Positions 8,771-18,313 of a DNA stretch of 64,000 bases are shown here, piece by piece; positions within the stretch are counted from its first letter, which is position 1; each line of letters opens with the position of its first letter. The position numbers and the translations under genes are program-made. The DNA lies in NCBI GenBank assembly GCA_965199285.1, contig OZ240687.1, positions 1,364,001 to 1,428,000 of the forward strand, read 5' to 3'. The DNA is from CBDDGJ01 sp965199285 (GTDB taxonomy: Bacteria; Pseudomonadota; Alphaproteobacteria; RS24). The notes under the pieces were generated by a model. The model ran no database searches. It was not told the origin of the DNA and saw nothing but the letters and a program-made list of their open reading frames with translations.

Positions 8771-9616
8771 CTATGCCGCATTTTCAGTTTTATCGCTTCT
8801 AGGCTTGTCACTCTCCATCTTGTCACTGAGAGCCTCTGCCATGCCAGTGACAATCTGCGCGTGGCACATATCAGATAAAGTTTTGCGGTCAAGCGTGTCA
8901 TCCATTTTTATGGGGGCATGGAAACGAAGATTAATCGTCAGACCAGAGCTTGTAAATAATTTTCCAACCGCCGAAATGAAACTTTCATCGCCCAACCATG
9001 CAAAATAAGCCCGCTTCTGCCAGCCCATGCGAATATTGCCTTCCTTAATATAGGCAATCGTGACTGGTTGCACATATTGCACAGGCTCTGATTTTTGGTG
9101 ATTTGGCTTTATCTTTGCTACCTCTAGCGGCGCGCTAAACAAAGTCGACTTAAAGGGCAGAATTTGGGTTCCATTGCCGGTCGTGCCTTCTGGATAAACC
9201 ACCACCCGTAATCCTTTATTTAAATGCTGGCTGATTTCTTTTGTCGTTCGTACTGTATGCTTTCCCCTTTTGCGAATGACAAATATTGTCCGATTAAGCA
9301 TGGAAAGCCAGTTTAGCACGGGCCAGCTTTTGACATCACTTTTTGCGACAAAAATCATCGGACACACCGCGCCCATGACAATAATATCATAAAAGTGAAT
9401 ATGGTTGGCAATGATGAATGTACCTTCTGGCGCGGCCGTGCCGGTTATTTGTAAGCGCGTGTTTAAGAGCCAAAGAACCGCGCGAAACGCAAAAACCGGA
9501 ATCCAATAAGAGGTACGCCGCCAGAATAATAGAGCGAGAATCTGGAAAGGTACCAAAACAAGCAAAAGACCAAGCAATAAAACCAACCGATAAACAAGAT
9601 GCACTTTTTTTATCAT
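8771..9616 (-). CDS. plsC: 1-acyl-sn-glycerol-3-phosphate acyltransferase (PlsC-like)
   Basis: 281 residues. A hydrophobic N-terminal segment anchors the protein to the membrane. The acyltransferase motifs are visible: HxxxxD as NHIHFYD (around residue 72) and YPEGTTGNG (around 142). The likely reaction is acylation of lysophosphatidic acid to phosphatidic acid. The C-terminus carries a charged, repetitive tail (DKMESDKPRSDKTE). A lipid A or ornithine-lipid acyltransferase of the same superfamily cannot be excluded. Confidence 0.85.
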   Translation of the reverse strand: MIKKVHLVYRLVLLLGLLLVLVPFQILALLFWRRTSYWIPVFAFRAVLWLLNTRLQITGTAAPEGTFIIANHIHFYDIIVMGAVCPMIFVAKSDVKSWPVLNWLSMLNRTIFVIRKRGKHTVRTTKEISQHLNKGLRVVVYPEGTTGNGTQILPFKSTLFSAPLEVAKIKPNHQKSEPVQYVQPVTIAYIKEGNIRMGWQKRAYFAWLGDESFISAVGKLFTSSGLTINLRFHAPIKMDDTLDRKTLSDMCHAQIVTGMAEALSDKMESDKPRSDKTENAA

Positions 9617-9634
9617 GGGTAATTTGAGAGCGCG

Positions 9635-10069
9635 CTATTTATCTTTATCGGTGATGGGTACAGCATAAAGCTCGAGCCGATGGTCAACCAATTTATAGCC
9701 TAATTTGCGCGCAACCTCTTCTTGCAAGCGTTCAATTTCATCATTGGTAAATTCAATCACCTGCCCGCTTTGAATATCAATTAAATGGTCATGATGGTCG
9801 TCACTCACAGGCTCATAGCGCGAGCGCCCATCACGAAAGTCATGTCGATTAAGAATGCCTGCCTCTTCAAACATACGCACAGTGCGATAGGTTGTCGCGA
9901 TTGAGATGGCCGCATCCATAGCCGAAGCGCGGCGATACACCTCTTCCACATCGGGATGGTCATCAGCATCGCTTAACACTTGCGCGATGACGCGGCGCTG
10001 CTCGGTCATCCGCATGCCGGCATTGGTCGCAGCGGCGAGAACATCTATTTTTTGCTTTTCGGTTTCCAT
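9635..10069 (-). CDS. fur: Fur-family metalloregulator (Fur/Mur type)
   Basis: 144 residues with the Fur winged helix (MRMTEQRRVIAQVL, then ATTYRTVRMFEEAGI) and the metal-binding DDHHDHLID motif. It lacks the CxxC structural zinc motifs and the haem motif of Irr, so it resembles the alphaproteobacterial Fur/Mur group, which often responds to manganese. The segment HDFRDGRSRYE is characteristic of that group. It sits between rimI and the acyltransferase gene. Which metal it senses cannot be read from the sequence. Confidence 0.9.
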   Translation of the reverse strand: METEKQKIDVLAAATNAGMRMTEQRRVIAQVLSDADDHPDVEEVYRRASAMDAAISIATTYRTVRMFEEAGILNRHDFRDGRSRYEPVSDDHHDHLIDIQSGQVIEFTNDEIERLQEEVARKLGYKLVDHRLELYAVPITDKDK

Positions 10070-10088
10070 ATTCTTCTTTATCCTTTAC

Positions 10089-10520
10089 CTAAATGCATAA
10101 GCGCATAAGCAGCGCATCTACAGATTGGGTAGGGTGCTGGTAATAATTCTCTCGCTTCCCCGTTTCAACAAATCCCATCTGCCGATAAAATCCCGATGCT
10201 GGTAAATTATCAATCGCTACCTCTAAATGCAAGAATTTCCTGCTCTCTGCCATAAGCTGCGTAATAACATAATTTAATAAATTGCGGGCAAGCCCTTGCC
10301 TGCGCAAATCTGGTTTAATCGCGAGGGTTAAAATCTCGGCCTCATCAACCAGTTTCTGCAACAGGATAAAACCCGATAGAGCATTATCACACACACCCTC
10401 ACAATGCGGCAGCGCTAAACTATCGGCAAGCATATTTTCTGACCAAGCAGTCGGAAAGTTAACCCCATAAAGACGAGCTGCCCAAACCGCATCATCCGCC
10501 GTCATAGAGCGATATGTCAT
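10089..10520 (-). CDS. rimI: Ribosomal-protein-alanine N-acetyltransferase RimI-like (GNAT)
   Basis: 143-residue GNAT acetyltransferase with the acetyl-CoA loop LRRQGLARNLL and the downstream EVAIDNLPASGFYRQMGF segment. RimI acetylates the N-terminal alanine of ribosomal protein S18, and the protein is usually encoded beside tsaB, as here; its ATG follows the tsaB stop with no gap (TAA-ATG). Substrate assignment rests on family and neighbourhood. Confidence 0.88.
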   Translation of the reverse strand: MTYRSMTADDAVWAARLYGVNFPTAWSENMLADSLALPHCEGVCDNALSGFILLQKLVDEAEILTLAIKPDLRRQGLARNLLNYVITQLMAESRKFLHLEVAIDNLPASGFYRQMGFVETGKRENYYQHPTQSVDALLMRLCI

Positions 10521-11216
10521 TTATATATCCGTATGTCGCTGGATTGTATGATCTGCGCGCGGTAATGTGGCATCAGCGGGGCGCAAATATAAAGGGGTCG
10601 GCATTATATCGCTTATGGGCTGTAATAAGGCGCAATCCGCAACATAACGCGCTTGCGGATAATCTGGTACAGACGCAACCTCCAACACAGTATTCATATG
10701 TGCGCGAGCAGCGGCTTTTACAACCTCTTTACCAGTTCCAACCAAAATCATATACGGCGATAAGAGAGGTAAAATTTCTGCCATAGACAGGTTTTGCGGC
10801 GGCGTTATACCATCACCATCGGGGGTAAATTTCTGCACATAAAAGGCATCACGGCGGGCATCAACCACCACCAATATATCTTGCATATTGGGATTTGTGC
10901 CCGTAACAGCTTTTGCCATAGCGTGTAATGTATTCACCCCCATAAGCGGCAAATCAAGCGCCAAAGCCATGCCGCGCATTGCCGAAAGTCCCAGCCGCAC
11001 GCCGGTAAATGTACCTGGACCAATGGTCACGGCTAGGCTGCTAAGGTGAGCGGGGGTGATTTTTGCCGCCCTCATCGCTTCGGCAATCATTGGCATCAGC
11101 CGCTCTGCCTGCCCGCGCGCCATTTCTTCCGTCTTTTCATACAGACAATTTTCTGCGTCCATAAGGGCGACCGAACAGGCTTGTTGAGTTGTATCGCAAG
11201 CCAGTAGCAAACTCAT
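10521..11216 (-). CDS. tsaB: tRNA threonylcarbamoyladenosine biosynthesis protein TsaB
   Basis: 231 residues of the ASKHA-fold TsaB/YeaZ family, a partner of TsaD and TsaE in making t6A at tRNA position 37. The N-terminal ACDTTQQACSVAL and the GPGTFTGVRLGLSAMRG segment are diagnostic. It starts at 11216 and is directly followed by rimI. tsaD and tsaE are not in the window. Confidence 0.94.
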   Translation of the reverse strand: MSLLLACDTTQQACSVALMDAENCLYEKTEEMARGQAERLMPMIAEAMRAAKITPAHLSSLAVTIGPGTFTGVRLGLSAMRGMALALDLPLMGVNTLHAMAKAVTGTNPNMQDILVVVDARRDAFYVQKFTPDGDGITPPQNLSMAEILPLLSPYMILVGTGKEVVKAAARAHMNTVLEVASVPDYPQARYVADCALLQPISDIMPTPLYLRPADATLPRADHTIQRHTDI

Positions 11217-11243
11217 GCCCCACCCCCCAAATCAGAAAATAGA

Positions 11244-11831
11244 TTAAACAATTTTACACGCCGCATCAAAATCGAGCCGTGGCGCGCGGTCAAACAAACC
11301 ATCTGCATCGCCATAACCAATATTGCAGATAAAATTTGCCTTATATTGCCCATCCGGAAAAAACGCCGCATTCACACCTGCTGGATCAAACCCGGAAATC
11401 GGCCCGACATCCAGACCTAAAGCACGCGCGGCAAGCATAAAATACGCCCCTTGCAGAGATGAATTGCGCAACGCCGTTTCCGCCGCCAGCGCCTCATCAT
11501 GACAAAACCAATCGCGCGCTTCAGGCTGATGCGGAAAGAGCTGCGGAATAAGATCATAAAATTTTATGTCATAAGCAATGATCACCGCCGCCGATGCAGT
11601 TTTTACTTTTTCAATATTACTGTCAATAATATGCGGTAAAAGTTGCGCTTTCGCGTCCTTCGAAACCACAAAGATAAAACGCGCGGGCGATGTATTGGCG
11701 CTGGTGGGGGCCATTTTGGTAAGCGCGTAAAGCTCGTGCAATAATTCCTCATCAATCTGCCGCGCCTGCCATTTATTATGACTGCGCGCCTGCCGAAATA
11801 ATATATTTAGGGCATTATCATCTAGCCTCAT
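11244..11831 (-). CDS. Nitroreductase-family protein (RutE/HadB-like)
   Basis: 195-residue FMN-dependent nitroreductase-fold protein. The N-terminus (LNILFRQARSHNKW) and the APTSANTSPARFIFV segment fit the malonic-semialdehyde reductase RutE / HadB subgroup. The ISGFDPAGVNAAFF region is also typical. The physiological substrate is uncertain. Its ATG overlaps the nfuA stop by four bases (ATGA), so translation is probably coupled. Confidence 0.85.
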   Translation of the reverse strand: MRLDDNALNILFRQARSHNKWQARQIDEELLHELYALTKMAPTSANTSPARFIFVVSKDAKAQLLPHIIDSNIEKVKTASAAVIIAYDIKFYDLIPQLFPHQPEARDWFCHDEALAAETALRNSSLQGAYFMLAARALGLDVGPISGFDPAGVNAAFFPDGQYKANFICNIGYGDADGLFDRAPRLDFDAACKIV

Positions 11832-12400
11832 AGCACCGCCCGCACTTCTGTGACTTCAGGCAGATAATGTTTGAGCAGATTTTCGACCCCATTTTTTAAG
11901 GTCATGGTTGCGCTCGGGCAGCCGGCACAAGCGCCGCGCAAATGTAAAGACACCACGCCATCATCAAAACCATGAAACACAATATCGCCGCCATCTTGGG
12001 CAACCGCCGGACGGATACGCGCATCCAAAATTTGCTTAATCATTTTAACCGTTTCGGTTTCATCCCCATCCTTACTCTTATCCTTATCCGGCGACGACGA
12101 CGGGGCAAGCTCATTGGTGAGAATAATTTCTGCGCCGGAGGTGAAAAAATCCATGACCGCGGCTAAAAGCGCAGGCTTTAGATGCTGCCATTCACCCTCT
12201 TTTTTTGCGACAGTGAGGAAATCCCGCCCCAGAAAAACACTCTCCACCTCATCAATCGCAAACAAAGCCGTCGCCAAAGGCGAGGCTTGCGCCGCTTCTC
12301 GGTTTGGAAAATCAGCCGGTGGGCGGTCGCCCATAACATCTCTACCAGGGAGAAATTTTAGAACCATAGGGTTGGGGGTTGCTTCGGTTTGTATAAACAT
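11828..12400 (-). CDS. nfuA: Iron-sulfur cluster carrier, NifU/NfuA type
   Basis: 190 residues with an N-terminal Nfu_N domain (MFIQTEATPNPMVLKFLPG) and a C-terminal NifU domain carrying the cluster-binding CAGCP motif (Cys-x-x-Cys, around residue 157). A charged linker (SSSPDKDKSKDGDETE) joins them. It transfers 4Fe-4S clusters to client enzymes; MiaB, encoded in the same cluster, is a known type of client. Length is normal for the alphaproteobacterial form. Confidence 0.93.
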   Translation of the reverse strand: MFIQTEATPNPMVLKFLPGRDVMGDRPPADFPNREAAQASPLATALFAIDEVESVFLGRDFLTVAKKEGEWQHLKPALLAAVMDFFTSGAEIILTNELAPSSSPDKDKSKDGDETETVKMIKQILDARIRPAVAQDGGDIVFHGFDDGVVSLHLRGACAGCPSATMTLKNGVENLLKHYLPEVTEVRAVL

Positions 12401-12415
12401 ATCTGCCTTCCTAAA

Positions 12416-12895
12416 TTAGGTTATTTTATCAATCGCCTCATCATCAAATGCGCCTGGCACAACCGTTATCGGGATTGGGAAACCGCCGCGCGTTTTGGTG
12501 ACAAGCTGGGTCACTAATGGACCGGGACCCGCACTATCCGTACCCGCCGCCAGCACAAGGGTTGAAATGGTTTCATCGCTTTCAATCAGGGCTTTAATCT
12601 CTTCCGACGCATGCCCCTCCCGAATATATGTTTCGGGGGTTTCACCACTTAGAGCGACAACTTTTTGCGATAAATCACGCAAAATATGTTCGGCTTCGGT
12701 TTTTGCTTCTTCCGACATGAGCGAGCCAACCCCCAACCAATGCTCAAACCCGCCTTTTTCGAGAACCAGCAAAAGCGCCACCTTGCCGCCCGTGCCATGC
12801 GCACGGCGCGCCGCAAAGCGCAAAGCGGCATGGCCTTCGGTCGTGCCATCCACCACAACCAAAAATTTACGCGGTAAATGCTTGGTAATATCCAT
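12416..12895 (-). CDS. Universal stress protein UspA-like
   Basis: About 159 residues forming a single Usp domain: KFLVVVDGTTEGHAAL at the N-terminus and a C-terminal PITVVPG strand. The ATP-binding G-2x-G-9x-G(S/T) motif is only partly preserved (AAGTDSAGPGPLVTQLV), so nucleotide binding is uncertain. The frame opens at a TTG (12925), but the ATG at 12895 is the more likely start. Universal stress genes next to nfuA and trpS are common in alphaproteobacteria. Confidence 0.85.
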   Translation of the reverse strand: MDITKHLPRKFLVVVDGTTEGHAALRFAARRAHGTGGKVALLLVLEKGGFEHWLGVGSLMSEEAKTEAEHILRDLSQKVVALSGETPETYIREGHASEEIKALIESDETISTLVLAAGTDSAGPGPLVTQLVTKTRGGFPIPITVVPGAFDDEAIDKIT

Positions 12896-12937
12896 GAAAC
12901 CTATGATGCCACTCTCTCGCCCCAACTACAAGCCCAA

Positions 12938-13948
12938 TCAACGCTTAGGCGATAAAAACCCGACTGCCTGATAGGTTTCGGCAAGAATAGCTTGCGCAAT
13001 CTCACGGGCGCGGGCGGCACCATCTGCCAAAATATCATCAATATAATCGGGCGCGGCCATGAGCCGTTGCATCTCTTGCGTGATTGGCGATAATTTGGCA
13101 ATACACAAATCCGAAAGCGTTTCTTTTAATTGCGAAAATTGTTGCCCTGAAAATTCTGCCACCGCTTGCGCCAGTTCAATCTCTTGCAAAGCGGCATAAA
13201 TCCCCAACAGATTTTGCGCTTCTGGCCGCCCGTCTAGCTCTTCAAGCGTTGCCGGCAAATGGTCTGGATCGGTTTTGGCTTTGCGAATTTTGCGGGCAAT
13301 ATCATCGGACCCATCGGTAAGCGTAATGCGCGACATATCCGACGGGTCGGATTTTGACATTTTCTTGATGCCATCCCGCAAGCTCATCACCCGCGCCGCT
13401 TCGGCCTGAATAAGCGGCTCGGGGAGCGGAAAAAACAATTCATCATTGGCAAAATCATGATTAAATTTCTGGGCAATGTCGCGTGCCAGTTCAAGATGCT
13501 GTTTTTGGTCTTCCCCCACCGGCACATGGGTTGCCCGATAAAGCAAAATATCAGCCGCCATTAAAACCGGATAGACATAAAGCCCCACAGATGCTTTTTC
13601 GCGGTTCTTGCCCGCCTTATCTTTGAATTGCGTCATCCGGTTAAGCCAGCCAATGCGGCCAATACAATTTAACACCCATGCCAGCTCAGCATGGGCGGCG
13701 ACTTGGCTTTGATTAAAAATAATATGCGCTTTCGGGTCAACCCCGGCGGCAATATAGGCCGCCGCCACTTCCCGCGTATGTTGCGCCAATAGGGCGGGGT
13801 CTTGCGGCACGGTGATGGCGTGCATATCGACCACGCAATAGAGGCATTGGTGCTGCTCTTGTAAGGCAACAAAATTTTTTATCGCGCCTAGATAATTGCC
13901 TAAATGCAAATTACCCGTTGGCTGCACGCCGGATAAAACACGTCCCAT
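12938..13948 (-). CDS. trpS: Tryptophanyl-tRNA synthetase
   Basis: 336-residue class I aminoacyl-tRNA synthetase that charges tRNA-Trp. The N-terminal SGVQPTGNLHLGNYLGA segment contains the HIGH-type signature (HLGN) and KKMSKSDPS is the KMSKS loop. Length matches bacterial TrpRS. The gene begins 23 bp after murJ ends and is part of the murJ-trpS-usp-nfuA run. Confidence 0.96.
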   Translation of the reverse strand: MGRVLSGVQPTGNLHLGNYLGAIKNFVALQEQHQCLYCVVDMHAITVPQDPALLAQHTREVAAAYIAAGVDPKAHIIFNQSQVAAHAELAWVLNCIGRIGWLNRMTQFKDKAGKNREKASVGLYVYPVLMAADILLYRATHVPVGEDQKQHLELARDIAQKFNHDFANDELFFPLPEPLIQAEAARVMSLRDGIKKMSKSDPSDMSRITLTDGSDDIARKIRKAKTDPDHLPATLEELDGRPEAQNLLGIYAALQEIELAQAVAEFSGQQFSQLKETLSDLCIAKLSPITQEMQRLMAAPDYIDDILADGAARAREIAQAILAETYQAVGFLSPKR

Positions 13949-13971
13949 ATCGTCTCCTTAAATTTGCTGTC

Positions 13972-15507
13972 TTATACCGCATGCGGTATTTTACGCAATG
14001 CGCCACATAAAAAAGCCGCCAAAAAGTAAATGCCGCCGCCCACGATAATGAGAAGCATTAAGGCGATCACCCCACCGGCAGAGGGGAATAACATCATCAG
14101 CCCAAGCACCCCAAGGCTCATGATAATTGTTGCACATAGCTGCCCGCATAGACGCATCATAAATGCTAAATTTAAGCGCCACCAGCCCCGCGATAATAAT
14201 TTCATAAGCATGAGGACAGCCGTCAGCCATCCCCCTAAGGAGGTCGCAACCGCAATCGCTATATGGCCAAATTGGTCAAAAAATAGAAGGCTCGCAATAA
14301 TGTTTAAGATGGTTCCAATCGCCCCCAAAACCAGCGGGGTGCGCATATCTTCCCGCGCAAAAAAGCAAGGCTGCAAGCAGCGAATAGCGACAAAAGCGGG
14401 AAGTCCAAGACAAAACCCCTGAACCGCAATAGCTGTCTGTTGCGCATCGGTGAGTGTAAACGCGCCGCGCACAAATAATATTTCAGTGATTGGCAAAGCC
14501 AGAATAAACATGCCCGCGGTGGCGGGAAGCGTGAACAACATCGCCGCCCATAGGGCGCGGTCTTGCTCGGTCTGAACCAGTGATTGGTCATTGGCTTGCA
14601 AAGCACGGGCAAGGGTTGGCAATAACGCGACGCTAATCGCAATCCCGATTAAGCCCATTGGCAGTTGATAAAGGCGGTCCGCATAATAGAGCCAAGACGG
14701 TGCCATGCTTTGTTGGGTTGCGATTGAGGTGCCGATAATCAGATTAAGCTGATCGATAATCCCTGCCAACATGCCCGGTACGGCGAGATAAAAAACATAG
14801 CGCACATCTTTTTTTAAGCGCGGGCGGGTAAGTTTTATAATCAACCCCCGCCGCCACGCCGCCCAGACAACAAATCCCGCTTGCATAATGCCAGCAACCA
14901 AAAGACCATAGACCAGATAATCAAGTGGCGCGCCGCCCCATTGATAGTAAAGAAGAATGGCAATAATCGAAACCAGATTAAGAAAAATCGGCACCAGTGC
15001 GGCGGCGGCAAATCTCTTTTCCGCGTTAAGAAGCGCGGCGAAAAACGCCATTACCGACATGAATAATAAATAGGGAAAACTTAACCGCGAATAATGAACC
15101 GCCAGCGCAAATTCTTCCCCCCGATCGGCAAAGCCTTGCGCGATCAAAAAAATCAATGCCGGCATAAATAAGAGCGATAAAACCGTCAGCACCCCGATAA
15201 CCGCCATTAATACGGCAAAAACATCGCTGGCTAAAATCAGCGCTGTCTCGCGCCCTTCAGCCTGTAAGCGCTTGGAAAAAACCGGTACAAAGGCAGCGCT
15301 AAACGCCCCTTCAGCAAAAAGACGGCGAAACAGATTCGGCAAGCGAAACGCAACCACAAAAATATCTGCAAGCGGCCCCGTGCCGAGCATGGCGGCAATC
15401 ATAATATCGCGGATAAAGCCGGTGATGCGGCTTAATAGAGTTGCCACCCCGACAATTGCGGCGGAACCTAAAGTGGTTGAAAATAATTTGTTCCACCGGT
15501 CGCGCAT
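13972..15507 (-). CDS. murJ: Lipid II flippase MurJ
   Basis: About 511 residues with roughly 14 hydrophobic segments. The N-terminal TLLSRITGFIRDIMIAAMLG and RLPNLFRRLFAEGAFSAAF segments are diagnostic of MurJ/MviN, which flips the peptidoglycan precursor lipid II across the inner membrane. The ATG at 15507 follows the glnD stop by one base (TAA-A-ATG) and has an AGGG ribosome site; an upstream TTG (15516) would overlap glnD. glnD-murJ-trpS is a conserved alphaproteobacterial order. Confidence 0.95.
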   Translation of the reverse strand: MRDRWNKLFSTTLGSAAIVGVATLLSRITGFIRDIMIAAMLGTGPLADIFVVAFRLPNLFRRLFAEGAFSAAFVPVFSKRLQAEGRETALILASDVFAVLMAVIGVLTVLSLLFMPALIFLIAQGFADRGEEFALAVHYSRLSFPYLLFMSVMAFFAALLNAEKRFAAAALVPIFLNLVSIIAILLYYQWGGAPLDYLVYGLLVAGIMQAGFVVWAAWRRGLIIKLTRPRLKKDVRYVFYLAVPGMLAGIIDQLNLIIGTSIATQQSMAPSWLYYADRLYQLPMGLIGIAISVALLPTLARALQANDQSLVQTEQDRALWAAMLFTLPATAGMFILALPITEILFVRGAFTLTDAQQTAIAVQGFCLGLPAFVAIRCLQPCFFAREDMRTPLVLGAIGTILNIIASLLFFDQFGHIAIAVATSLGGWLTAVLMLMKLLSRGWWRLNLAFMMRLCGQLCATIIMSLGVLGLMMLFPSAGGVIALMLLIIVGGGIYFLAAFLCGALRKIPHAV

Positions 15508-15508
15508 T

Positions 15509-18232
15509 TTAGGCAACCCTATCTTTTTTCTTATCTGCCTTTTCGCCCCTCATTACCATGCGCAATTTGCTGGTAATGGCATGGCGCTTATTCGCATTGG
15601 TGATTTTACTCCCGAACAAATCTTGCACATAAAAAACATCAACCGCTTTTTCACCGAATGTCGCAAGCCGCGCTGAGATAATCGTGACATTTGAGCGAAA
15701 CAGAGCTTTCGCCAAATCATGCAACAGGCCTGGTCTGTCAAGCCCGCTTACTTCGATAATGGTCGCTTGTTGTGAAAGCTCATTATCAAATTCTATTTGT
15801 GGCGAGAGATCAAATGTCCGATCTTCATAGCGCGGCTTTTGTTTTGTGAGCAAATCAAGACGTTGCACATCTTCACCCAAAATTGCATGAATATCATGCC
15901 GTAATTTTTCTTCATGTTCTTTGCCAAAATTCTCGCCATTAATTGTCGCAAGGCGGAGGCAATCAACCGCCACCCCGCGCCGCGTGGTGGCAATGCGGGC
16001 ATCCAAAATATTAAGCCGTGCCACACTTACGGCCGCCGTTAATCTGGCAAATAGACCGGGATGGTCTTCACAAATAATGTTTAGGGTGGCATCCGTATCG
16101 GCACCGGTATAATCAATATCCAAAATAATTTTTTGCGTTTTTAGCTGTGGCAGCATTTGGGCGTGGTGTAATTGTTCCTCAAGGCTCATACTCACCCAAT
16201 AGGCGCTGGGTAAATCTTCGGTAAAGCGCATAATCTGCGTTTTGGGGATATGTTTTTGCGCGGCTTTGGCAAATATTTGACGCGCTTGCTCTGCTCTTTC
16301 ATGGCGGGTTTTCTTGGTGCCACCGCCATGAATGAGCGCTTCTGCCGCTTCATAAAGCGTTGACAAGAGCTGCGCTTTCCACCCATTCCAGACACCGGGC
16401 CCAACCGCTTGTATGTCAACCACCGTTAACACATATAAATATTTCAGCCGTTCAGTGGTTTGCACTTGCGAGACAAAATGGGCAATGGTTTGCGGATCAG
16501 ATAAATCGCGCCTTTGCGCAATATCACTCATAATCAGATGATACTCGACCAACCACGCCACCATCTCGGTTTCGGTTTCGGTAAAACCCAAACGTGGCGC
16601 TAGACGCCGCGCAATCTGCGCGCCTGCCAGAGAATGGTCTTCCGGCCGCCCTTTGGCAATATCATGCAGGAAAACCGCCAGATAAATGATTTTACGATTA
16701 AGCCCCTGCCCTAAGAGCTGATAGGCGCGGGCATGATCCTCTTCATAATGCCCGTTTTCAATTTCCGATAAAATGCCAATGGCGCGCAATAAATGCTCAT
16801 CGGCCGTATAATGATGATACATATTAAATTGCATCAATGCGACAATCCGACCAAAATCACCGATAAATTTTCCAAGCACACCGGTCTCATTCATCCGCCG
16901 CAAACTTCGTTCGGGGTCTTTTTTGGATGTTAAAATCTCTAAAAACAAATTATTCGCTTCTGCATCGGCGCGCATATCGGCATTAATCAGGCTTAAATTG
17001 CGCGTAATCTCGCGCGCTGCCATAGGGTGAATATCAAGCCGATATTTATCCGCCAGATGAAAAATTCGGATTATATTTAACGGATCTTGTTGCAAACTAT
17101 CTTGCCGCTTAAACCCTAAACGCCCACCAATAATGCCAATCGCGGCGGATGTTTTCTGCCGTTGAAAGATTTTTGGCAGGCGCGGGCGCGGCATTTTTTT
17201 ATTTTGCTGCTCTTCCAAAATCGCACAAAATATGGCGGTTAAATCGCCAACATCTTTGGCAACCAAAAAATAACGGCGCATAAATTTTTCAACCGGATTT
17301 AAGCCGGAAGCCGCTTTGACACCCATCCGCAGAGCCAGTTCTTTTTGAACGTTAAAGCCAAGCCGTTCTTCCGCCCGTCCGGTGAGAAAATGTAAGTGAC
17401 AGCGCACCGCCCATAAAAAATTATAGCAGCGGCGAAACAGGGAAAGTTCCTCTTTGCACAGCAGGCCTTGCGCCACCAGCCCATCCAAATCCTCAAGCTG
17501 GTAACAATATTTAGCAATCCAGAACAATGTGTTAAGATCACGCAGGCCGCCCTTACCCTCTTTCACATTCGGCTCAACCAAATAGCGCGAGCGCCCCGCC
17601 TTGTCGTGGCGAGCATCCCGCTCCGCCAGTTTTGCGGCAACAAAAGGGCGCACACTAGTGCGGGTTGTAAATTTCAAAAACTGTTCTCTAAAATTATCAT
17701 AGAGCGGCCGTTCACCCCATAGAAACCGTGCTTCCAATAGCGACGTGCGGATGGTCATATCGTCTTTGGCAAACTTTATTGACTCGGCAATATCGCGCAC
17801 GGCATGACCAACTTTTAAGCCCATATCCCATAAAATATAAAGCACCGTCTCGATAAATTGCGTATCTGCTGCCTGCGGCTTAGCATCACGCAAAAATAAT
17901 AAATCAAGGTCAGAATAGGGGGCAAGTCGGCCACGCCCATATCCGCCAATCGCAACCACCGCAATCTGCGCTTGCCCATCAAACATATAATCGGCGACAA
18001 AGCGACAGGTATTTTGCAAAATTTCATCCTGTATTTTACATAAAATCTCAGCACATTTACTGCCCTGCAAATGCTGGCTTTCAAGTTTCTGTTGTGCCTC
18101 TTGCCAGCCTTTTTTATGATGCGTTTTAAGGCATTTCAATAATTCCTGCCTTTGCCTCTCGGCAGACAGATTTTTCTTGGCAAGCCTGTCCAATTTATCG
18201 GATAATTTTTGGTTGCGGGAGCTGCGTTTCAT
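15509..18232 (-). CDS. glnD: Bifunctional PII uridylyltransferase/uridylyl-removing enzyme GlnD
   Basis: 907 residues. Senses glutamine and modifies PII proteins to control nitrogen metabolism. Domain order: nucleotidyltransferase with GGYGRGRLAPYSDLDLLFL, a central helical region, an HD domain with FLHDIAKGRPEDHS (uridylyl removal), and two C-terminal ACT domains (EDHPGLFARLTAAVS, GLDRPGLLHDLAKAL). The frame is open to 18349, but the ATG at 18232 (MKRSSRNQKLSDK) gives a family-typical start. It is divergent from rsmB with only ~80 bp for both promoters. Confidence 0.95.
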   Translation of the reverse strand: MKRSSRNQKLSDKLDRLAKKNLSAERQRQELLKCLKTHHKKGWQEAQQKLESQHLQGSKCAEILCKIQDEILQNTCRFVADYMFDGQAQIAVVAIGGYGRGRLAPYSDLDLLFLRDAKPQAADTQFIETVLYILWDMGLKVGHAVRDIAESIKFAKDDMTIRTSLLEARFLWGERPLYDNFREQFLKFTTRTSVRPFVAAKLAERDARHDKAGRSRYLVEPNVKEGKGGLRDLNTLFWIAKYCYQLEDLDGLVAQGLLCKEELSLFRRCYNFLWAVRCHLHFLTGRAEERLGFNVQKELALRMGVKAASGLNPVEKFMRRYFLVAKDVGDLTAIFCAILEEQQNKKMPRPRLPKIFQRQKTSAAIGIIGGRLGFKRQDSLQQDPLNIIRIFHLADKYRLDIHPMAAREITRNLSLINADMRADAEANNLFLEILTSKKDPERSLRRMNETGVLGKFIGDFGRIVALMQFNMYHHYTADEHLLRAIGILSEIENGHYEEDHARAYQLLGQGLNRKIIYLAVFLHDIAKGRPEDHSLAGAQIARRLAPRLGFTETETEMVAWLVEYHLIMSDIAQRRDLSDPQTIAHFVSQVQTTERLKYLYVLTVVDIQAVGPGVWNGWKAQLLSTLYEAAEALIHGGGTKKTRHERAEQARQIFAKAAQKHIPKTQIMRFTEDLPSAYWVSMSLEEQLHHAQMLPQLKTQKIILDIDYTGADTDATLNIICEDHPGLFARLTAAVSVARLNILDARIATTRRGVAVDCLRLATINGENFGKEHEEKLRHDIHAILGEDVQRLDLLTKQKPRYEDRTFDLSPQIEFDNELSQQATIIEVSGLDRPGLLHDLAKALFRSNVTIISARLATFGEKAVDVFYVQDLFGSKITNANKRHAITSKLRMVMRGEKADKKKDRVA

Positions 18233-18313
18233 GCGCCATACAATAAGTCTAATCCTGCATATAATCAAGACCACAATCGCCCTATTGTGATAGCGGGCAG
18301 AACATGTTTTAAG